Notes under the pieces: model-generated
Told to the model about the DNA's origin: nothing
The model's database searches: none
The model's input: only the letters and a program-made list of their open reading frames with translations
Part shown: piece after piece, positions 7,104 to 16,776 of the stretch
How the letters are laid out: each line of letters begins with the position of its first letter
Numbering within the stretch: position 1 is the stretch's first letter
From: Palsa-504 sp963742795
GTDB taxonomy: Bacteria; Actinomycetota; Actinomycetes; Streptosporangiales; Streptosporangiaceae
Assembly (NCBI GenBank): GCA_963742795.1
Contig: CAVUNL010000032.1
Span: forward strand, 310,001-374,000
Direction: 5' to 3'
DNA length: 64,000 bases
Position numbers and translations under genes: made by a program

Positions 7104-8705
7104 GTGTCAACTGAGACACCGGACACCAGGGCTGTCGCCGCAGAAAGAGGCGCCGCGCCTGCTGCGCCCGCCGCGCAGGCGCCGAGGCGGCTGGGCCTGG
7201 CGCTGGCGGTCATCGCGACGGCCCAGCTGATGGTCGCGCTGGACCTGACCATCGTCACCGTCGCGCTGCCGCACATCCAGACCGCACTCGGCTTCTCGGG
7301 GTCGAACCTGGAGTGGGTGGTCAACGCCTACGCCGTCGCGTTCGGCGGGCTGCTGCTGCTCGGCGGCCGGTCCGGCGACCTGCTGGGGCGCCGCCGGATC
7401 CTCATCGCCGGGCTGCTCGTCTTCGTGCTGGCCTCGCTGGCGGGCGGGCTGGCCACCGACCAGGCCTGGCTGATCACCGCCCGCGCCCTCCAAGGCGCCG
7501 GCGCGGCGATGGCCGCGCCCGCCGCGCTGTCGCTGATCGCCGTCACCTTCCCCGAAGGCCCGCGGCGCAACCGCGCGATGGCGGTGTTCTCGGCGATGGC
7601 CATCGTGGGCATCGTGGCCGGGCTGATCGCCGGCGGCCTGCTGGTCACCTACCTGTCCTGGCGGTGGGTGATGTTCGTCAACGTGCCGATCGGCCTGGCC
7701 GTCGCGGCCCTGGCCACCCGGGTGCTGCCCGCGTCGGGGCGGCGGGCCTGCCGGTTCGACCTGCCCGGCGCGATCACCGCGACCGCCGGGGTCGCCGCCC
7801 TGGTGTACGGGCTGTCCAACGCCGCGACCACCCCGGACGGGGTGTCGCACTGGGGCGACGCCAAGGTGATCGTCTCGCTGGCCGCCGCCGTCGTGCTGCT
7901 GGCCGCGTTCGCGGTGATCGAGGCGCGCAGCACCGACCCGCTGCTGCCGGTCCGGGTGCTGCGCAGCCGGGACCGGTCCGGCGCCTACCTGATCACCTTG
8001 TGCGTCGGCATCGCGCTGTTCAGCATGTTCTTCTTCCTGACCTTGTTCGTCCAGGACGTGTGGGGGTACAGCGCGCTGAAGACCGGCCTGGCCTACCTGC
8101 CGTTCGTCCCGGTGATCCTGGCCGCGACCGTGGCCGGGCAGCAAGGGGTGACCCGGATCGGCGCCCGGCCGCTGCTGGCCGCCGGGGCCGCGATCGCGGC
8201 CGGCGCGATGTTCTGGCTGTCGCGGATCACCGAGCACAGCACGTTCGCCGGCGGCATGCTCGGCCCGGAAATGCTCCTCGGGGCCGGCCTGGGCCTGCTG
8301 TTCGTGACGGTCTTCCTGGTCGGGCTGACCAAGGTCCGCGACAACGACACCGGCGTGGCGTCCAGCTTGATCAACGTCGGGCAGCAGGTCGGCGGGTCGA
8401 TCGGGCTGGCCATCTTGGGCACCGTGGCCTGGAGCGCGGTGTTCAGCAGCCGGCAATCCCAGGCCGCCGCGGCGGCCCGGGCAGGCCTGCACCCGACCGG
8501 CGCCAGCGCCGCCGCGCTGCAGGCCCGCATCTACGACCACGCGCTGGCCACCGGGTTCTCCCGGGGCTACCTGGTCTCGGCGGGCGTCATGGTGCTCGCG
8601 GTGATCATCGCGCTGGCCATGATCCGGGTCAGGCGCCAGGACCTGTCCGGCGCGGACCCGATGTCGGAGCCGGCCGGTGACCCCACCTCACCAAGCAGGC
8701 CGTGA
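7104..8705 (+). CDS. MFS transporter, DHA2 (EmrB/QacA) family
   Basis: Proton-driven multidrug exporter of 533 residues with about 14 transmembrane helices. Motif D1/A features are visible: LDLTIVTVALPHIQ in helix 1, WVVNAYAVAFG in helix 2 and GGRSGDLLGRRRIL in the loop after it. The start is GTG 7104 with a near-perfect Shine-Dalgarno AAGGAGG at 7089-7095; an upstream in-frame start at 6990 lies inside the MITE-like repeat and is rejected. The last four bases overlap the next gene, a DUF4062-STAND ATPase, suggesting translational coupling. The substrate is not predictable. Confidence 0.93.
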   Translation: MSTETPDTRAVAAERGAAPAAPAAQAPRRLGLALAVIATAQLMVALDLTIVTVALPHIQTALGFSGSNLEWVVNAYAVAFGGLLLLGGRSGDLLGRRRILIAGLLVFVLASLAGGLATDQAWLITARALQGAGAAMAAPAALSLIAVTFPEGPRRNRAMAVFSAMAIVGIVAGLIAGGLLVTYLSWRWVMFVNVPIGLAVAALATRVLPASGRRACRFDLPGAITATAGVAALVYGLSNAATTPDGVSHWGDAKVIVSLAAAVVLLAAFAVIEARSTDPLLPVRVLRSRDRSGAYLITLCVGIALFSMFFFLTLFVQDVWGYSALKTGLAYLPFVPVILAATVAGQQGVTRIGARPLLAAGAAIAAGAMFWLSRITEHSTFAGGMLGPEMLLGAGLGLLFVTVFLVGLTKVRDNDTGVASSLINVGQQVGGSIGLAILGTVAWSAVFSSRQSQAAAAARAGLHPTGASAAALQARIYDHALATGFSRGYLVSAGVMVLAVIIALAMIRVRRQDLSGADPMSEPAGDPTSPSRP

Positions 8706-11326
8706 GGCCGGGGCAGCCGGTGAGCCAGGAACAGCGGGACGGGGCGGCGGTGATCCGGACGCCAGATCGGCGGCTTCGGGTGTTCGTGAGTTCGACGCTA
8801 GGTGAGCTGGCCGAGGAGCGGCGGGCGGTGTCGCGGGCGGTGTCGGCGCTGCGGCTGACTCCGGTGATGTTCGAGGTGGGGGCGCGGCCGTATCCGCCGG
8901 CCGAGGTGTACCGGGCGTACCTGGCGCAGGCCGATGTGTTCATCGGGGTGTACTGGCAGCGGTACGGACAGCCGGTCCCCGGCTCGGAGGTCTCGGGGCT
9001 GGAGGAGGAGTTCGACCTGTCCGGCGGGCTGCCGCGGCTGTTGTATGTCAAGGCGCCGGCGCCTGATCGCGATCCGCGGCTGGCGGATCTGCTGGACCGG
9101 ATAAAGGAGGAGGCCGCGGCGTCCTACCGGTATTTCCGCACTCCCGCCGAGCTGGGCCGGCTGGTGCGTGATGACCTGGCGGTGCTGCTGAGCGAGCGGT
9201 TCGCCGCTGGCGAGCGGGGCGCGGCCGCGGCGTCGGCGGCCAGCGGCCGCGGGCCGCGGCCGCTGCCGGTGAGCACGACGCCGCTGCTGGGGCGGGAGCG
9301 GGCCATCGATAAGGTGGCCGGGCTGCTCGGGCGGCCTGGGGTGCGGCTGGTGACGCTGACTGGGCCGGGTGGTGTCGGCAAGACCCGGCTGGCGCTGGCG
9401 GCGGCCGAGCGGCTGGCCGGGCGGTTCGGTGCGGGCACCGTGTTCGTGCCGCTGGAGGCGGTCACCGACCCCGGGCGGGTGCTGGCCGCGATCGGCCGGG
9501 CGGCGGGCGCCGACCTGGCCGGGACGGGCGCTCCGGTGGAGGCGCTGGCCGAGACGTTCGGCGGCGGCGCCTGGCTGCTGATCCTGGACAACCTGGAGCA
9601 GGTGACCCAGGCCGCCTCCGATCTCGGCGAACTGCTGGCCCGCTGCCCGCAGGTGGCGATGCTGGCCACCAGCCGGACGGTACTGGGGCTGCGGGGCGAG
9701 AGGGAGTACCCGGTGCCGCCGCTGCCGTTGCCAGCCGACCCCGGCACCGCCTCAGTTGCGGAGATGGCGGCCTGGCCGGCGGTGGCGCTGTTCGTGGACC
9801 GGGCCCGCGCGGTGCGGCCCGGCTTCGCCCTCACCGAGGGCAACGCGGCGGCGGTGGCCGAGATCTGCCGGCGGCTGGAGGGCCTGCCGCTGGCCATCGA
9901 GCTGGCCGCCGCCCGCACCCGGCTGCTGGACCCGCCCGCGCTGCTGGACCGGCTGGCAGCCTCCCTGGACGCGCTCGGCACCGGCGCGATGGACCTGCCC
10001 GAGCGGCAGCACACCCTGCGCGCCACCGTGGAATGGAGCATGGGCCTGCTCGATGACGCCGAGCGGTCCCTGCTGGAGGTCGCGGCGGTCTTCGTAAATG
10101 GTTGGACCATCCCGGCCGCCGCGCAGGTGGCGGTCCTGGAGGAGGACCGTGCGCTGGAGCTGTCTGAGGCGCTGGCCCGCCACAGCCTGGTGTATGTCGA
10201 CAGCACGCAGCTCGGACCGCGGTCGCGGATGCTGGACACCATCCGCGAGTTCGTCGCCGAGCGGCTCGCGGCCCGGCCCGACGCCGACCAGATCGGGCGC
10301 CGCCATGCTGAGTTCTACCGGGCGCTCGCTGAGCAGGCGGACCGGCCGCTGCGCGGCGGCGGCCATGGCGGGTGGCTGGCGCGGCTACGGGCCGAGGAGG
10401 GCAACCTGGCCGCCGCGGTGCGCTGGTACCTGGCCCACGACCCCGGGCCGCTTCCGCACCTGTTCCGGGTCCTGTGGCTGTTCTGGTTGCAAGGGGACCT
10501 CCTGGGCCAGGCCCAGTCCTGGGTCGAGCAGTTCCGGGCCGCCGGCCCGCTCGACCTGCAGGCCCAGGCCGAGCTTGCGGCGGTGGCGGCAGCGCTGGGC
10601 GCCGCCACCGGGGACGACACGGCGGCGCTGGCGGCACGCCAGCGCCTGGCGCCGCTGCTGGCCGGGATCCAGGACCCCTTCCTGCACGCGATATGCCAGC
10701 TGGCCATGGCGTGGACCTTGCCGATTACCGGCGACCTCGCCGGGGCGCTGCGGGAGGTGGCAGTGCCGCTGGAGGAGCTCCGCAGCCAGGACGAACCCGT
10801 CCAAACGGCCGCCGCCGCGTCCTTCGCCGGCACCCTGGAGATGACGCTGGGACACTACGACGACGCCCTGCGCCACTTGCGCGAGGCGCACGATCTGGCG
10901 GTACGGTACGGCGCTGACTGGCTTATCGCGGCCTACCCGGTGCAGCTGGGCATCCTGGCTATCCTCCAGGGCCGGCTCGATGAGGCCCGGCCGCTGCTGG
11001 CTGAGGCGCTGGACCGGAGCCTGGCCGCCCGCAGAACCTCGCTCGTGACGCTGTGCCTGGCCGCGTACGCCCGGCTGGCGCTGGCGGAAGGCGACCCGCA
11101 GCGGGCGGCGCAGCTGAAAGGCGCAGCCGACGGCCTGCGCCGGCGGGTCGGCCTGTCAGCCTGGCCGTTCCTACGGCGACTGGAGGCCGATCTGGTCGCC
11201 GAGATCCGCCACAAGCTGGGCGGCAGCCAGTTCGACCAGGCATTCCACGCCGGCTCAGGGCTGACCCAGCAGCAGGCGGTAGCCATCGTCCGGGACCAGC
11301 CCTTGGTCGGCACCCAGACGCCCTGA
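8702..11326 (+). CDS. DUF4062 and NB-ARC-like STAND ATPase with TPR-like C-terminus
   Basis: Large soluble protein of 874 residues. Residues ~24-110 form a DUF4062 domain (RLRVFVSSTLGELAEERRAV.., then VFIGVYWQRYG), a Rossmann-like TIR-related fold. The centre is an NB-ARC/AfsR-type NTPase with Walker A GPGGVGKTR (~221-229), Walker B LLILDNLEQ (~291-299), sensor LATSRTVLG, and GLPLAIELAAAR. The C-terminal ~350 residues are helical repeats resembling TPRs. No DNA-binding domain is present, unlike AfsR-type regulators. STAND proteins of this form act as ligand-triggered switches, and some NLR-like relatives defend against phage. The GTGA overlap with the exporter's stop implies coupled translation. 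GTG 8720 is an alternative start. Role inferred, not shown. Confidence 0.88.
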   Translation: MRPGQPVSQEQRDGAAVIRTPDRRLRVFVSSTLGELAEERRAVSRAVSALRLTPVMFEVGARPYPPAEVYRAYLAQADVFIGVYWQRYGQPVPGSEVSGLEEEFDLSGGLPRLLYVKAPAPDRDPRLADLLDRIKEEAAASYRYFRTPAELGRLVRDDLAVLLSERFAAGERGAAAASAASGRGPRPLPVSTTPLLGRERAIDKVAGLLGRPGVRLVTLTGPGGVGKTRLALAAAERLAGRFGAGTVFVPLEAVTDPGRVLAAIGRAAGADLAGTGAPVEALAETFGGGAWLLILDNLEQVTQAASDLGELLARCPQVAMLATSRTVLGLRGEREYPVPPLPLPADPGTASVAEMAAWPAVALFVDRARAVRPGFALTEGNAAAVAEICRRLEGLPLAIELAAARTRLLDPPALLDRLAASLDALGTGAMDLPERQHTLRATVEWSMGLLDDAERSLLEVAAVFVNGWTIPAAAQVAVLEEDRALELSEALARHSLVYVDSTQLGPRSRMLDTIREFVAERLAARPDADQIGRRHAEFYRALAEQADRPLRGGGHGGWLARLRAEEGNLAAAVRWYLAHDPGPLPHLFRVLWLFWLQGDLLGQAQSWVEQFRAAGPLDLQAQAELAAVAAALGAATGDDTAALAARQRLAPLLAGIQDPFLHAICQLAMAWTLPITGDLAGALREVAVPLEELRSQDEPVQTAAAASFAGTLEMTLGHYDDALRHLREAHDLAVRYGADWLIAAYPVQLGILAILQGRLDEARPLLAEALDRSLAARRTSLVTLCLAAYARLALAEGDPQRAAQLKGAADGLRRRVGLSAWPFLRRLEADLVAEIRHKLGGSQFDQAFHAGSGLTQQQAVAIVRDQPLVGTQTP

Positions 11327-11394
11327 GCCGCCGCGCACGATAGCGCGGAAGCCGCGGCTCGAAGCCAGGGGCGGGAAAGGAAAGGAGGCCGACG

Positions 11395-12018
11395 ATGTCT
11401 GCTGAGGTAAGCCGGTTGTTTGTCTTCGCCCGGCACGCAGAGTCGACGGCGAACACCGCACACGCGCTCAGCAGCGACCCGGCCCGCCCGGTCGCGCTGA
11501 CCGAACGAGGGCGAGCGCAGGCGCGCGCCCTCGGCGCGCAACTCGCCAACGTGCACATCGATCTCGCCGTCGGCACCCGCTTCCAGCGCACCCAGGAAAC
11601 GATCGGCATCGCCCTGCACGGCCGGCGCGTCCCGGTCCTGATCGAACCGGGCTTCGACGAACTCCGGGCCGGCGACCTTGACGGCGCGCCGATAGAGGCC
11701 TACCGGTCCTGGCGGCGCCAGCACACCCTGAGCGACCGCCTCCCGCACGGCGAAAGCCCCGACGACGCGTTCGGGCGCTACGCGAACGCGCTGCGGAGCC
11801 TGCTGGCCAGGACCGAAGCGGTCACGCTGGTCGTCCTGCACGAGTCCGCGCTGCGCAATATCGCCCTGGCTGCCGGCGCCGACGGATCACCGTTGCCCGC
11901 CGAGGCGGTCGGCAACGCGATCCCGTTCCTGTTCGACGAGCACGCCGCCGGGCGCGCCGCAACGAGCCTGGACGCCATGGCCACGCCCGTCCAGCGGGTT
12001 GGCGAGGTCGTAGGTTAA
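11395..12018 (+). CDS. histidine phosphatase family protein (phosphoglycerate mutase-like)
   Basis: Protein of 207 residues with the RHAEST variant of the RHG catalytic motif (FARHAESTANT), a second arginine in GTRFQRTQET, the acidic FDELRAGDLDG segment, and the second catalytic histidine in VVLHESALRNI. A clear AAAGGAGG precedes ATG 11395. Family members hydrolyse phosphate esters via a phosphohistidine; the metabolite is unknown. It is unrelated in detail to the phosphatase at 3681-4277. It follows the STAND gene by ~70 bases on the same strand and could be in the same transcript. Confidence 0.88.
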   Translation: MSAEVSRLFVFARHAESTANTAHALSSDPARPVALTERGRAQARALGAQLANVHIDLAVGTRFQRTQETIGIALHGRRVPVLIEPGFDELRAGDLDGAPIEAYRSWRRQHTLSDRLPHGESPDDAFGRYANALRSLLARTEAVTLVVLHESALRNIALAAGADGSPLPAEAVGNAIPFLFDEHAAGRAATSLDAMATPVQRVGEVVG

Positions 12019-12169
12019 AACCACGGATGGGCCACCACGCCGCCCGCGCCAACACGAGCGACCCGCCCGGCAACGGCATCGGTCCGGCCAGGTCCCACAG
12101 CCACGATCATCTCACGAATGTGCGACGGCATCGAAGCACGCTGGCATCCCGCAACCAAGAACCGCTGCG

Positions 12170-14875
12170 CTAGCGGCTGGCCGGGTTCGTTCTGGCGGGG
12201 GCGAGCAGGCCGAGGGCGCGGGCGAGGTCGACGGCCTCGGCGCGGTGGTTGGTGCCGAACTTGGCGTACAGGTGCCGGATGTGGGTCTTGACGGTGTTCG
12301 GGGAGACCGACAGCTCGCGGGCGATCTCCGGTCCGGTCAAGTTGGTGGGCAGGTAGCGCAGCACGCGGGCCTCGCTGCCGCTGAGCGGCTCCAGCAGCGG
12401 CTCGGGCCGGGACGGCGGCGGCACCCCGCACTGCGACTCCGCCTGGGTCCCGGCGAGCAGGCCGCGGATCTCGGCGACCAGGGCGGCGTGGGCGGTGCGG
12501 TGCCGGGCCTGACGCTCCAGCAGGCCCGCAGCGGGATACAACAGGAACGCGGTCAGGTCGCCGCTGCGCTCGGACAGGTCCAGCGCGCGCTCCAGGGCGG
12601 CGCCGGCGGCATCGGGGTCGCCGAGCGCGTCCCGGGCGATCGCCTCCAGCACGTCCGCCCGGGCCCGCCAGAATCCCCAGTAGTCCTCCGGATCGGGGCC
12701 CTGCTGGACCGGGGCGAGCACGGCGAGCGCGGCCTGCGGGTCGTCCTGGGCCAGCGCCAGCGCCGCGGCGGCGACGCGGAGTTCCCCGCGGTCGCGGTCC
12801 TGCTCGGCGAGCCCGGCCAGGAACTGCCCGGCCCGCCCGGCCTGGCCCAGGCGGATCAGGGAGTGCACCAGCAAGGCCCGGATCCGGGCGATCTGGTAGT
12901 TCGGCCCGGCAAGCCGCCGGGCCAGCGGCTCGCCGGCCTTCAGGGCGGCCAGCGCCGCGGCGTTACGGTCTCGCTCCAGCTCGAGCGTCCCGCGGATGAT
13001 AAGCATCGCCAGGACGGCCGCGGGCTGGGTGTCGGCGGTGAGGGTGCGCTCGGCGCGCTGGACCCACGGCTCGGCCGCATCCGGCTGTCCCTGCCACACC
13101 AGCACGAGTCCGACCACCATGCAGGCGATGCCGGCCGCCGGGTCGCCGGTCCAGCCGTGCTGTTCGGCCAGTTCCACCGCCTGCCGGCCGCGCTCGGCCG
13201 CCCGCGCGAAGCGAGTGGTAGAACTCGTGCGCCGCCTGGTAGGCCAGGCCGGTGAACTCCAGGTAGGGCCGTCCGCCCTGGCGGGCTAGCGCGATACCGC
13301 GGTCCAGGTACCGCTCGGCGTCCTGGGACGCGGTCGCCCACAGCTCGGTGCTGCCCAGGCTGATCAGCGCCAGCGCGCTCAGGTCCGCGCCCAGGCCGGG
13401 CTGCGCCGCGTCCGCGACCTCGGCCATGGCCTGCAGGTCCCGCGCCTCGGCGGCCACGGCCGGGAGGTTCCCGCGCTGGCGGTCCAGCAGCAGCCGGACC
13501 ACCCCGAGCAGCAGCCGCCGGTATTCTCTCCGGCCGGCCGGCCCCGATGCCGACTGCCGTCCGGCCAGGGTCAGGTACCGCTCGGCGGCCTCCAGCGATC
13601 CCTGCGCCAGCTCATCGGCCGCGGCCACCACCGCCAGCTCGGCATCGGCCGCGGCCAGGCTGGCCGGGAACCCGGCGAGCAGCTCATGCACGGTGGCGGC
13701 CTGCCCGTCCAGATGCAGGCCCGGCCAGTGACCGGCCAGCAGCCGGGCGGCCAGCTCCCAGTCCCCCGCCGCCTGCGCGTGCCGGACCGCCCCCACCGCG
13801 AACCCGCGGGCGGCCAGCCAGCCCGCCGCCGCCTGGTGCAGCCCGGTAACCGCGCCCGGCTCGGCGCGGCGCAGCTCCAGCCGCAGCAGCCCGGCGAACA
13901 TCTGGTGGTAGCGGAACCACGACCGGTCCGCGTCCAGGGACACCACGAACGCGCCGGCCGCCTCCAGGTCCAGCAGCACCCGCTCCCCGCCCTGGTCCCC
14001 GGTCAGCAGGTCCGCCAGCTCCCCGTTGACCCGCTCCAAGATCGAGGTCCGCAGCAGCAGCCGCCGCACCGCCGCGGGCTGCCGGTCCAGCACCTCGGCC
14101 AGCAGGTACTCCGCCACCGTCCGCTCACTGCCGGAGAACTCCGCCGCGAACCGCCCCGGATCCGGATGCCCGGCCAGCGACAGAGCGGCCAGCCGCAGCC
14201 CCGCCGCCCACCCCTCGGTCCGCTCGTGCAACGCCGCCACGGCCGGCTCGTCCAGCACCACCCCGGCCGCGGCGAACAGCTCCCCGGCCTCGGCCACGGT
14301 GAACCTCAAGTCCCCGGCGCGGAGCTCGGCCAGCCCGCCGTCCAGCCGCAGCCGGTGCAGCCCCAGCCGCACGTCATGCCGGGCCGCCAGCACGAACCGC
14401 AGCCCCGGCGGGGCCCGCATGACCACCAGCTCCAGCTGCCGCAGCGCATCCGGGCCCAGCTCATGCACGTCATCGACCACCAGCCAGACCGGATCCGCCA
14501 GCGGCGCCAGGTCACTGAGCAGCCCCTCCGCCAGCGCCCACCCGTCCAGGTCCGGCGCCCCGGTCACCGCCCGCACGAGCTCGGCGCCCGGGCCCGTCCG
14601 GCGCAGCGCCCCGGCCACCGACAGCCAGAACCGCTGCGGATCCCGCTCCTCCCGCCCCGCCGCCACCCACGCCGCCCGCCCGGCCAGCCCTGCCCCGGCA
14701 ATCCAGGACCGCAGCAGCACCGTCTTGCCGCTGCCCGCCGGCGCCGACACCACCGTCACCCGGGCCGGCCCCCCAGCCGCTCAAACAACGCCGGACGGGC
14801 AACCGTCCCGCCCGCGGCACGGCCACCTGCGGTCACGGACGGCGATCCCACCGGAGATCCCACACCCCCAATCAT
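12170..14875 (-). pseudogene. LuxR/MalT-type ATP-dependent regulator, frameshifted
   Basis: Large transcriptional regulator on the minus strand in three reading frames. Start region: ATG 14875, ..VARPALFERLGG. The frame then breaks in a G6 run at ~14775, where one more G would restore it. Middle part (14759 to ~13212): Walker A APAGSGKTVLLRSW, Walker B VWLVVDDVHEL, TPR-like repeats. A second break (one extra base, near 13212) precedes the last third, which ends in a LuxR helix-turn-helix (LTGPEIARELSVSPNTVKTHIRHLYAKF). Joined, it would be ~900 residues, the normal MalT size. Either the gene is dead or two assembly errors fall in it. The codon pattern stays clean in all parts, so inactivation would be recent. 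Confidence 0.82.
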
Positions 14876-15027
14876 CCCACCAGCCTCCGACGACCTCGAA
14901 GCCGGAGGCGGCAACGGCGAGCGCGACAGGGCGGCGGGAGCCAGATCCGGGCCATGGCGGGCGACCGGCGGTGCCGGTACAAGGCTGAGGCGCGGCCGCA
15001 CCCGGCTCGGCTGGGCTCCGAGGGGTC

Positions 15028-15279
15028 TCATGACGATGGTTCCCCCGGCTCGCACGGCGGCAGGCGGCGGACTTCGATGAGCTCCAGCCCGAGCGCCTCG
15101 ACCTCGGCCAGCACGCCGTAAAGCGCGGCCTGGTCGGCCAGCACGCCGGTCAGCGCGGTGTCGCCGCCGTCTGCCCCGGCGTGGAGGGCGGGGAACGCGG
15201 AGCAGATCGTCTGGCCCAGCCGGCCGCGGACATAAATCTGGTACCGCTGCGGCCAAGACTCGCGTTGCCCGCCCGTCAC
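15028..15279 (-). CDS. small conserved-looking hypothetical protein
   Basis: An 83-residue protein with a clear alternation of strand and helix: YQIYVRGRLGQTICSAFP, an acidic linker, then TGVLADQAALYGVLAEVEAL and LELIEVRRLPP. This resembles small actinomycete proteins that form an alpha-beta sandwich and are annotated only as hypothetical. It lies just upstream of, and on the same strand as, the frameshifted LuxR regulator. The start is GTG 15279 without a strong ribosome site. Confidence 0.6.
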   Translation of the reverse strand: MTGGQRESWPQRYQIYVRGRLGQTICSAFPALHAGADGGDTALTGVLADQAALYGVLAEVEALGLELIEVRRLPPCEPGEPSS

Positions 15280-15384
15280 GGGCAGCCCGCACGTGAATTC
15301 GCGGCCCGCGCGCCAGTGGGCGCGGCGCAGGTAACGAGCTTGATGACGACTCTCCTGTCGTTCTGGTCCCGGCTGCGAGCCTGG

Positions 15385-15430
15385 CTCCAGACAGGGTGAG
15401 CGGCAATCACCCGGTCAAGGTGATTCCCGC
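15385..15430 (+). repeat. solitary MITE-like end
   Basis: The stretch CAGGGTGAGCGG then AATCACCCGGTCAAGGTGAT matches the terminal repeats of the ~286-bp elements at 6.8 and 18.0 kb. A GGCACCACG about 90 bases further echoes the start of their central palindrome, but no intact palindrome or right end follows. Likely a decayed copy. Confidence 0.4.
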
Positions 15431-15582
15431 CAGGTTTCGACGTCTACGGTTCGCTTGCCGCCTATCGCGCAGGTCACAGCGTTATGAATCCGGCACCACG
15501 CCTCCCGCGCCGGCGCCGTGCCGTCGGGAACCTGGCTCTGCGGGCGGCCGGAAGGGCCGGAGTGTCTCCCGGAGCCTTTGTG

Positions 15583-15792
15583 CTAGCAGCGACGGCTGCC
15601 GGGCACGCCGCGCTCCCATGTGCTGTCGTGTCGCGCTGGCAGCCGGGCCGTGTCCAGCCGCCGGGCAAGGTCGGCCAGGGCCGCGCCGTCGAGTTCCGCC
15701 CGGAAGGGCTCCGCGCGGATATCACCGGTTGCCACAGCGCGATCATTGCACGAGTCCAGCTCCAGGAATGTTGCCGGCTGGCAGCTACTCAA
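15583..15792 (-). pseudogene. epoxide hydrolase N-terminal fragment
   Basis: The minus strand reads ..IRAEPFRAELDGAALADLARRLDTARLP.. then STWERGVP. This matches the start of the epoxide hydrolase N-terminal domain (normally about IRPFRI..DLRDRLARTRWP then W..GVP). Only ~60 residues of a ~380-residue protein remain. The alpha/beta-hydrolase core is absent, so it is a gene remnant. Confidence 0.5.
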
Positions 15793-15873
15793 CCCGGATA
15801 AGCGCTAGGCCAGCGGCCGGCTCCCGGCTGGGCCGCCTGCCGCCGGGCCGCTGCGGTATTAAAAACGGACTCC

Positions 15874-15906
15874 GCCCGCAGGTTCCGCGACGCGGGACCT
15901 GCGGGC
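15874..15906. terminator. strong near-perfect hairpin
   Basis: Arms of 16 bases (15874-15889 and 15891-15906) pair with one mismatch around a single central base. On the minus strand the hairpin is followed within ~10 bases by TTTTT, as in an intrinsic terminator. As DNA it is also a 33-base palindrome of unknown use. Confidence 0.45.
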
Positions 15907-16065
15907 GCGGTTCGGCCCGGACCGGGTCAAGTACAGCAGACGGAAAGACACTGGTCGCAACGGTCCGGTTACGCCGCGTTGCCCACTCCCGGTCCGCATC
16001 AAGCTCCGAGGGGTACGGGCGAGCCGTCCCGGGCATGATGGGCGGTGACTCAGGAGGAGTGTCCG

Positions 16066-16776
16066 ATGATCGGCACGTTGCGCACGGTGGTGCTCGACGC
16101 ACCCGACGCCTGGCGGCTCGCCGCGTTCTACACCGCCCTCGTCGGGTGGACCGAGCAGTACGCCGACGACGACTGGATCACGTTGGAGACCGGGGACGGG
16201 TGGCGCATCGCCGCCCAGCTCAGCCCCGACCACGTACCGCCGCGGTGGCCCGATCCGGCGTACCCGCAGCAGGCGCACCTTGACCTGCGCGTGCCGGACC
16301 TCGACGCCGGCTCGGCGAAGGCGGCCGAGCTGGGCGCCGAGCTGCTGCGCAAGAACGAGAACTGGTACACGCTGGCCGACCCGGCCGGGCACCCGTTCGA
16401 CCTGTGCCTGTTCCCGGCGAAGCAGGAGACCACGCTCATGAGCGTGATGCTCGACTGCCCGGACGCCAAGGAGCTAAGCACGTTCTACGCCAAACTCCTC
16501 GGTAAACCCGTCACCTACGAGGGCGACGGCGTGGCGATGATCGGCGAGGACGGGGCGCAGCCGGTGATGTTCCAGCAGATCACCGAGTACCACGCGCCGC
16601 GGTGGCCCGACCCCGCGTATCCGCAGCAGTTCCATCTCGACGTCACGGTCGACGACGTCGACGCGGCCGAGGCGGCGGTGCTGAAGCTCGGCGTCACCTC
16701 GCTGTCCTCCGGCGGGGTGAACTGGCGGGTCTACGCCGACCCGGCCGGCAAGCCGTTCTGCCTCTGCTGGGACTAG
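16066..16776 (+). CDS. VOC family protein, two glyoxalase-like domains
   Basis: Protein of 236 residues made of two tandem vicinal-oxygen-chelate modules (~1-115 and ~122-236). Each has the pattern VVLDAPDAWRLAAFYTALVGW, PQQAHLDLRVPDLDA and WYTLADPAGHPFDLC (second copy: FYAKLLGKPV, PQQFHLDVTVDDVDA, WRVYADPAGKPFCLC). Conserved His and Asp/Glu positions could bind a metal. VOC folds include glyoxalases, dioxygenases and antibiotic-binding proteins, and no substrate can be named. ATG 16066 follows CAGGAGGAGT; an earlier start at 16045 lies upstream of that ribosome site. Confidence 0.9.
   Translation: MIGTLRTVVLDAPDAWRLAAFYTALVGWTEQYADDDWITLETGDGWRIAAQLSPDHVPPRWPDPAYPQQAHLDLRVPDLDAGSAKAAELGAELLRKNENWYTLADPAGHPFDLCLFPAKQETTLMSVMLDCPDAKELSTFYAKLLGKPVTYEGDGVAMIGEDGAQPVMFQQITEYHAPRWPDPAYPQQFHLDVTVDDVDAAEAAVLKLGVTSLSSGGVNWRVYADPAGKPFCLCWD

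Noticed and set aside
7107..8540. Long open frames antisense and out of frame to the MFS gene
   Set aside because: High-GC shadows; low-complexity Gly/Arg/Asp-rich products, whereas the real frame shows transporter motifs.
12245..13255. 336-codon plus-strand frame
   Set aside because: Antisense to the regulator's C-terminal part; no motifs.
13686..15080. 464-codon Gln/Pro-rich plus-strand frame
   Set aside because: Antisense shadow of the LuxR/MalT regulator.
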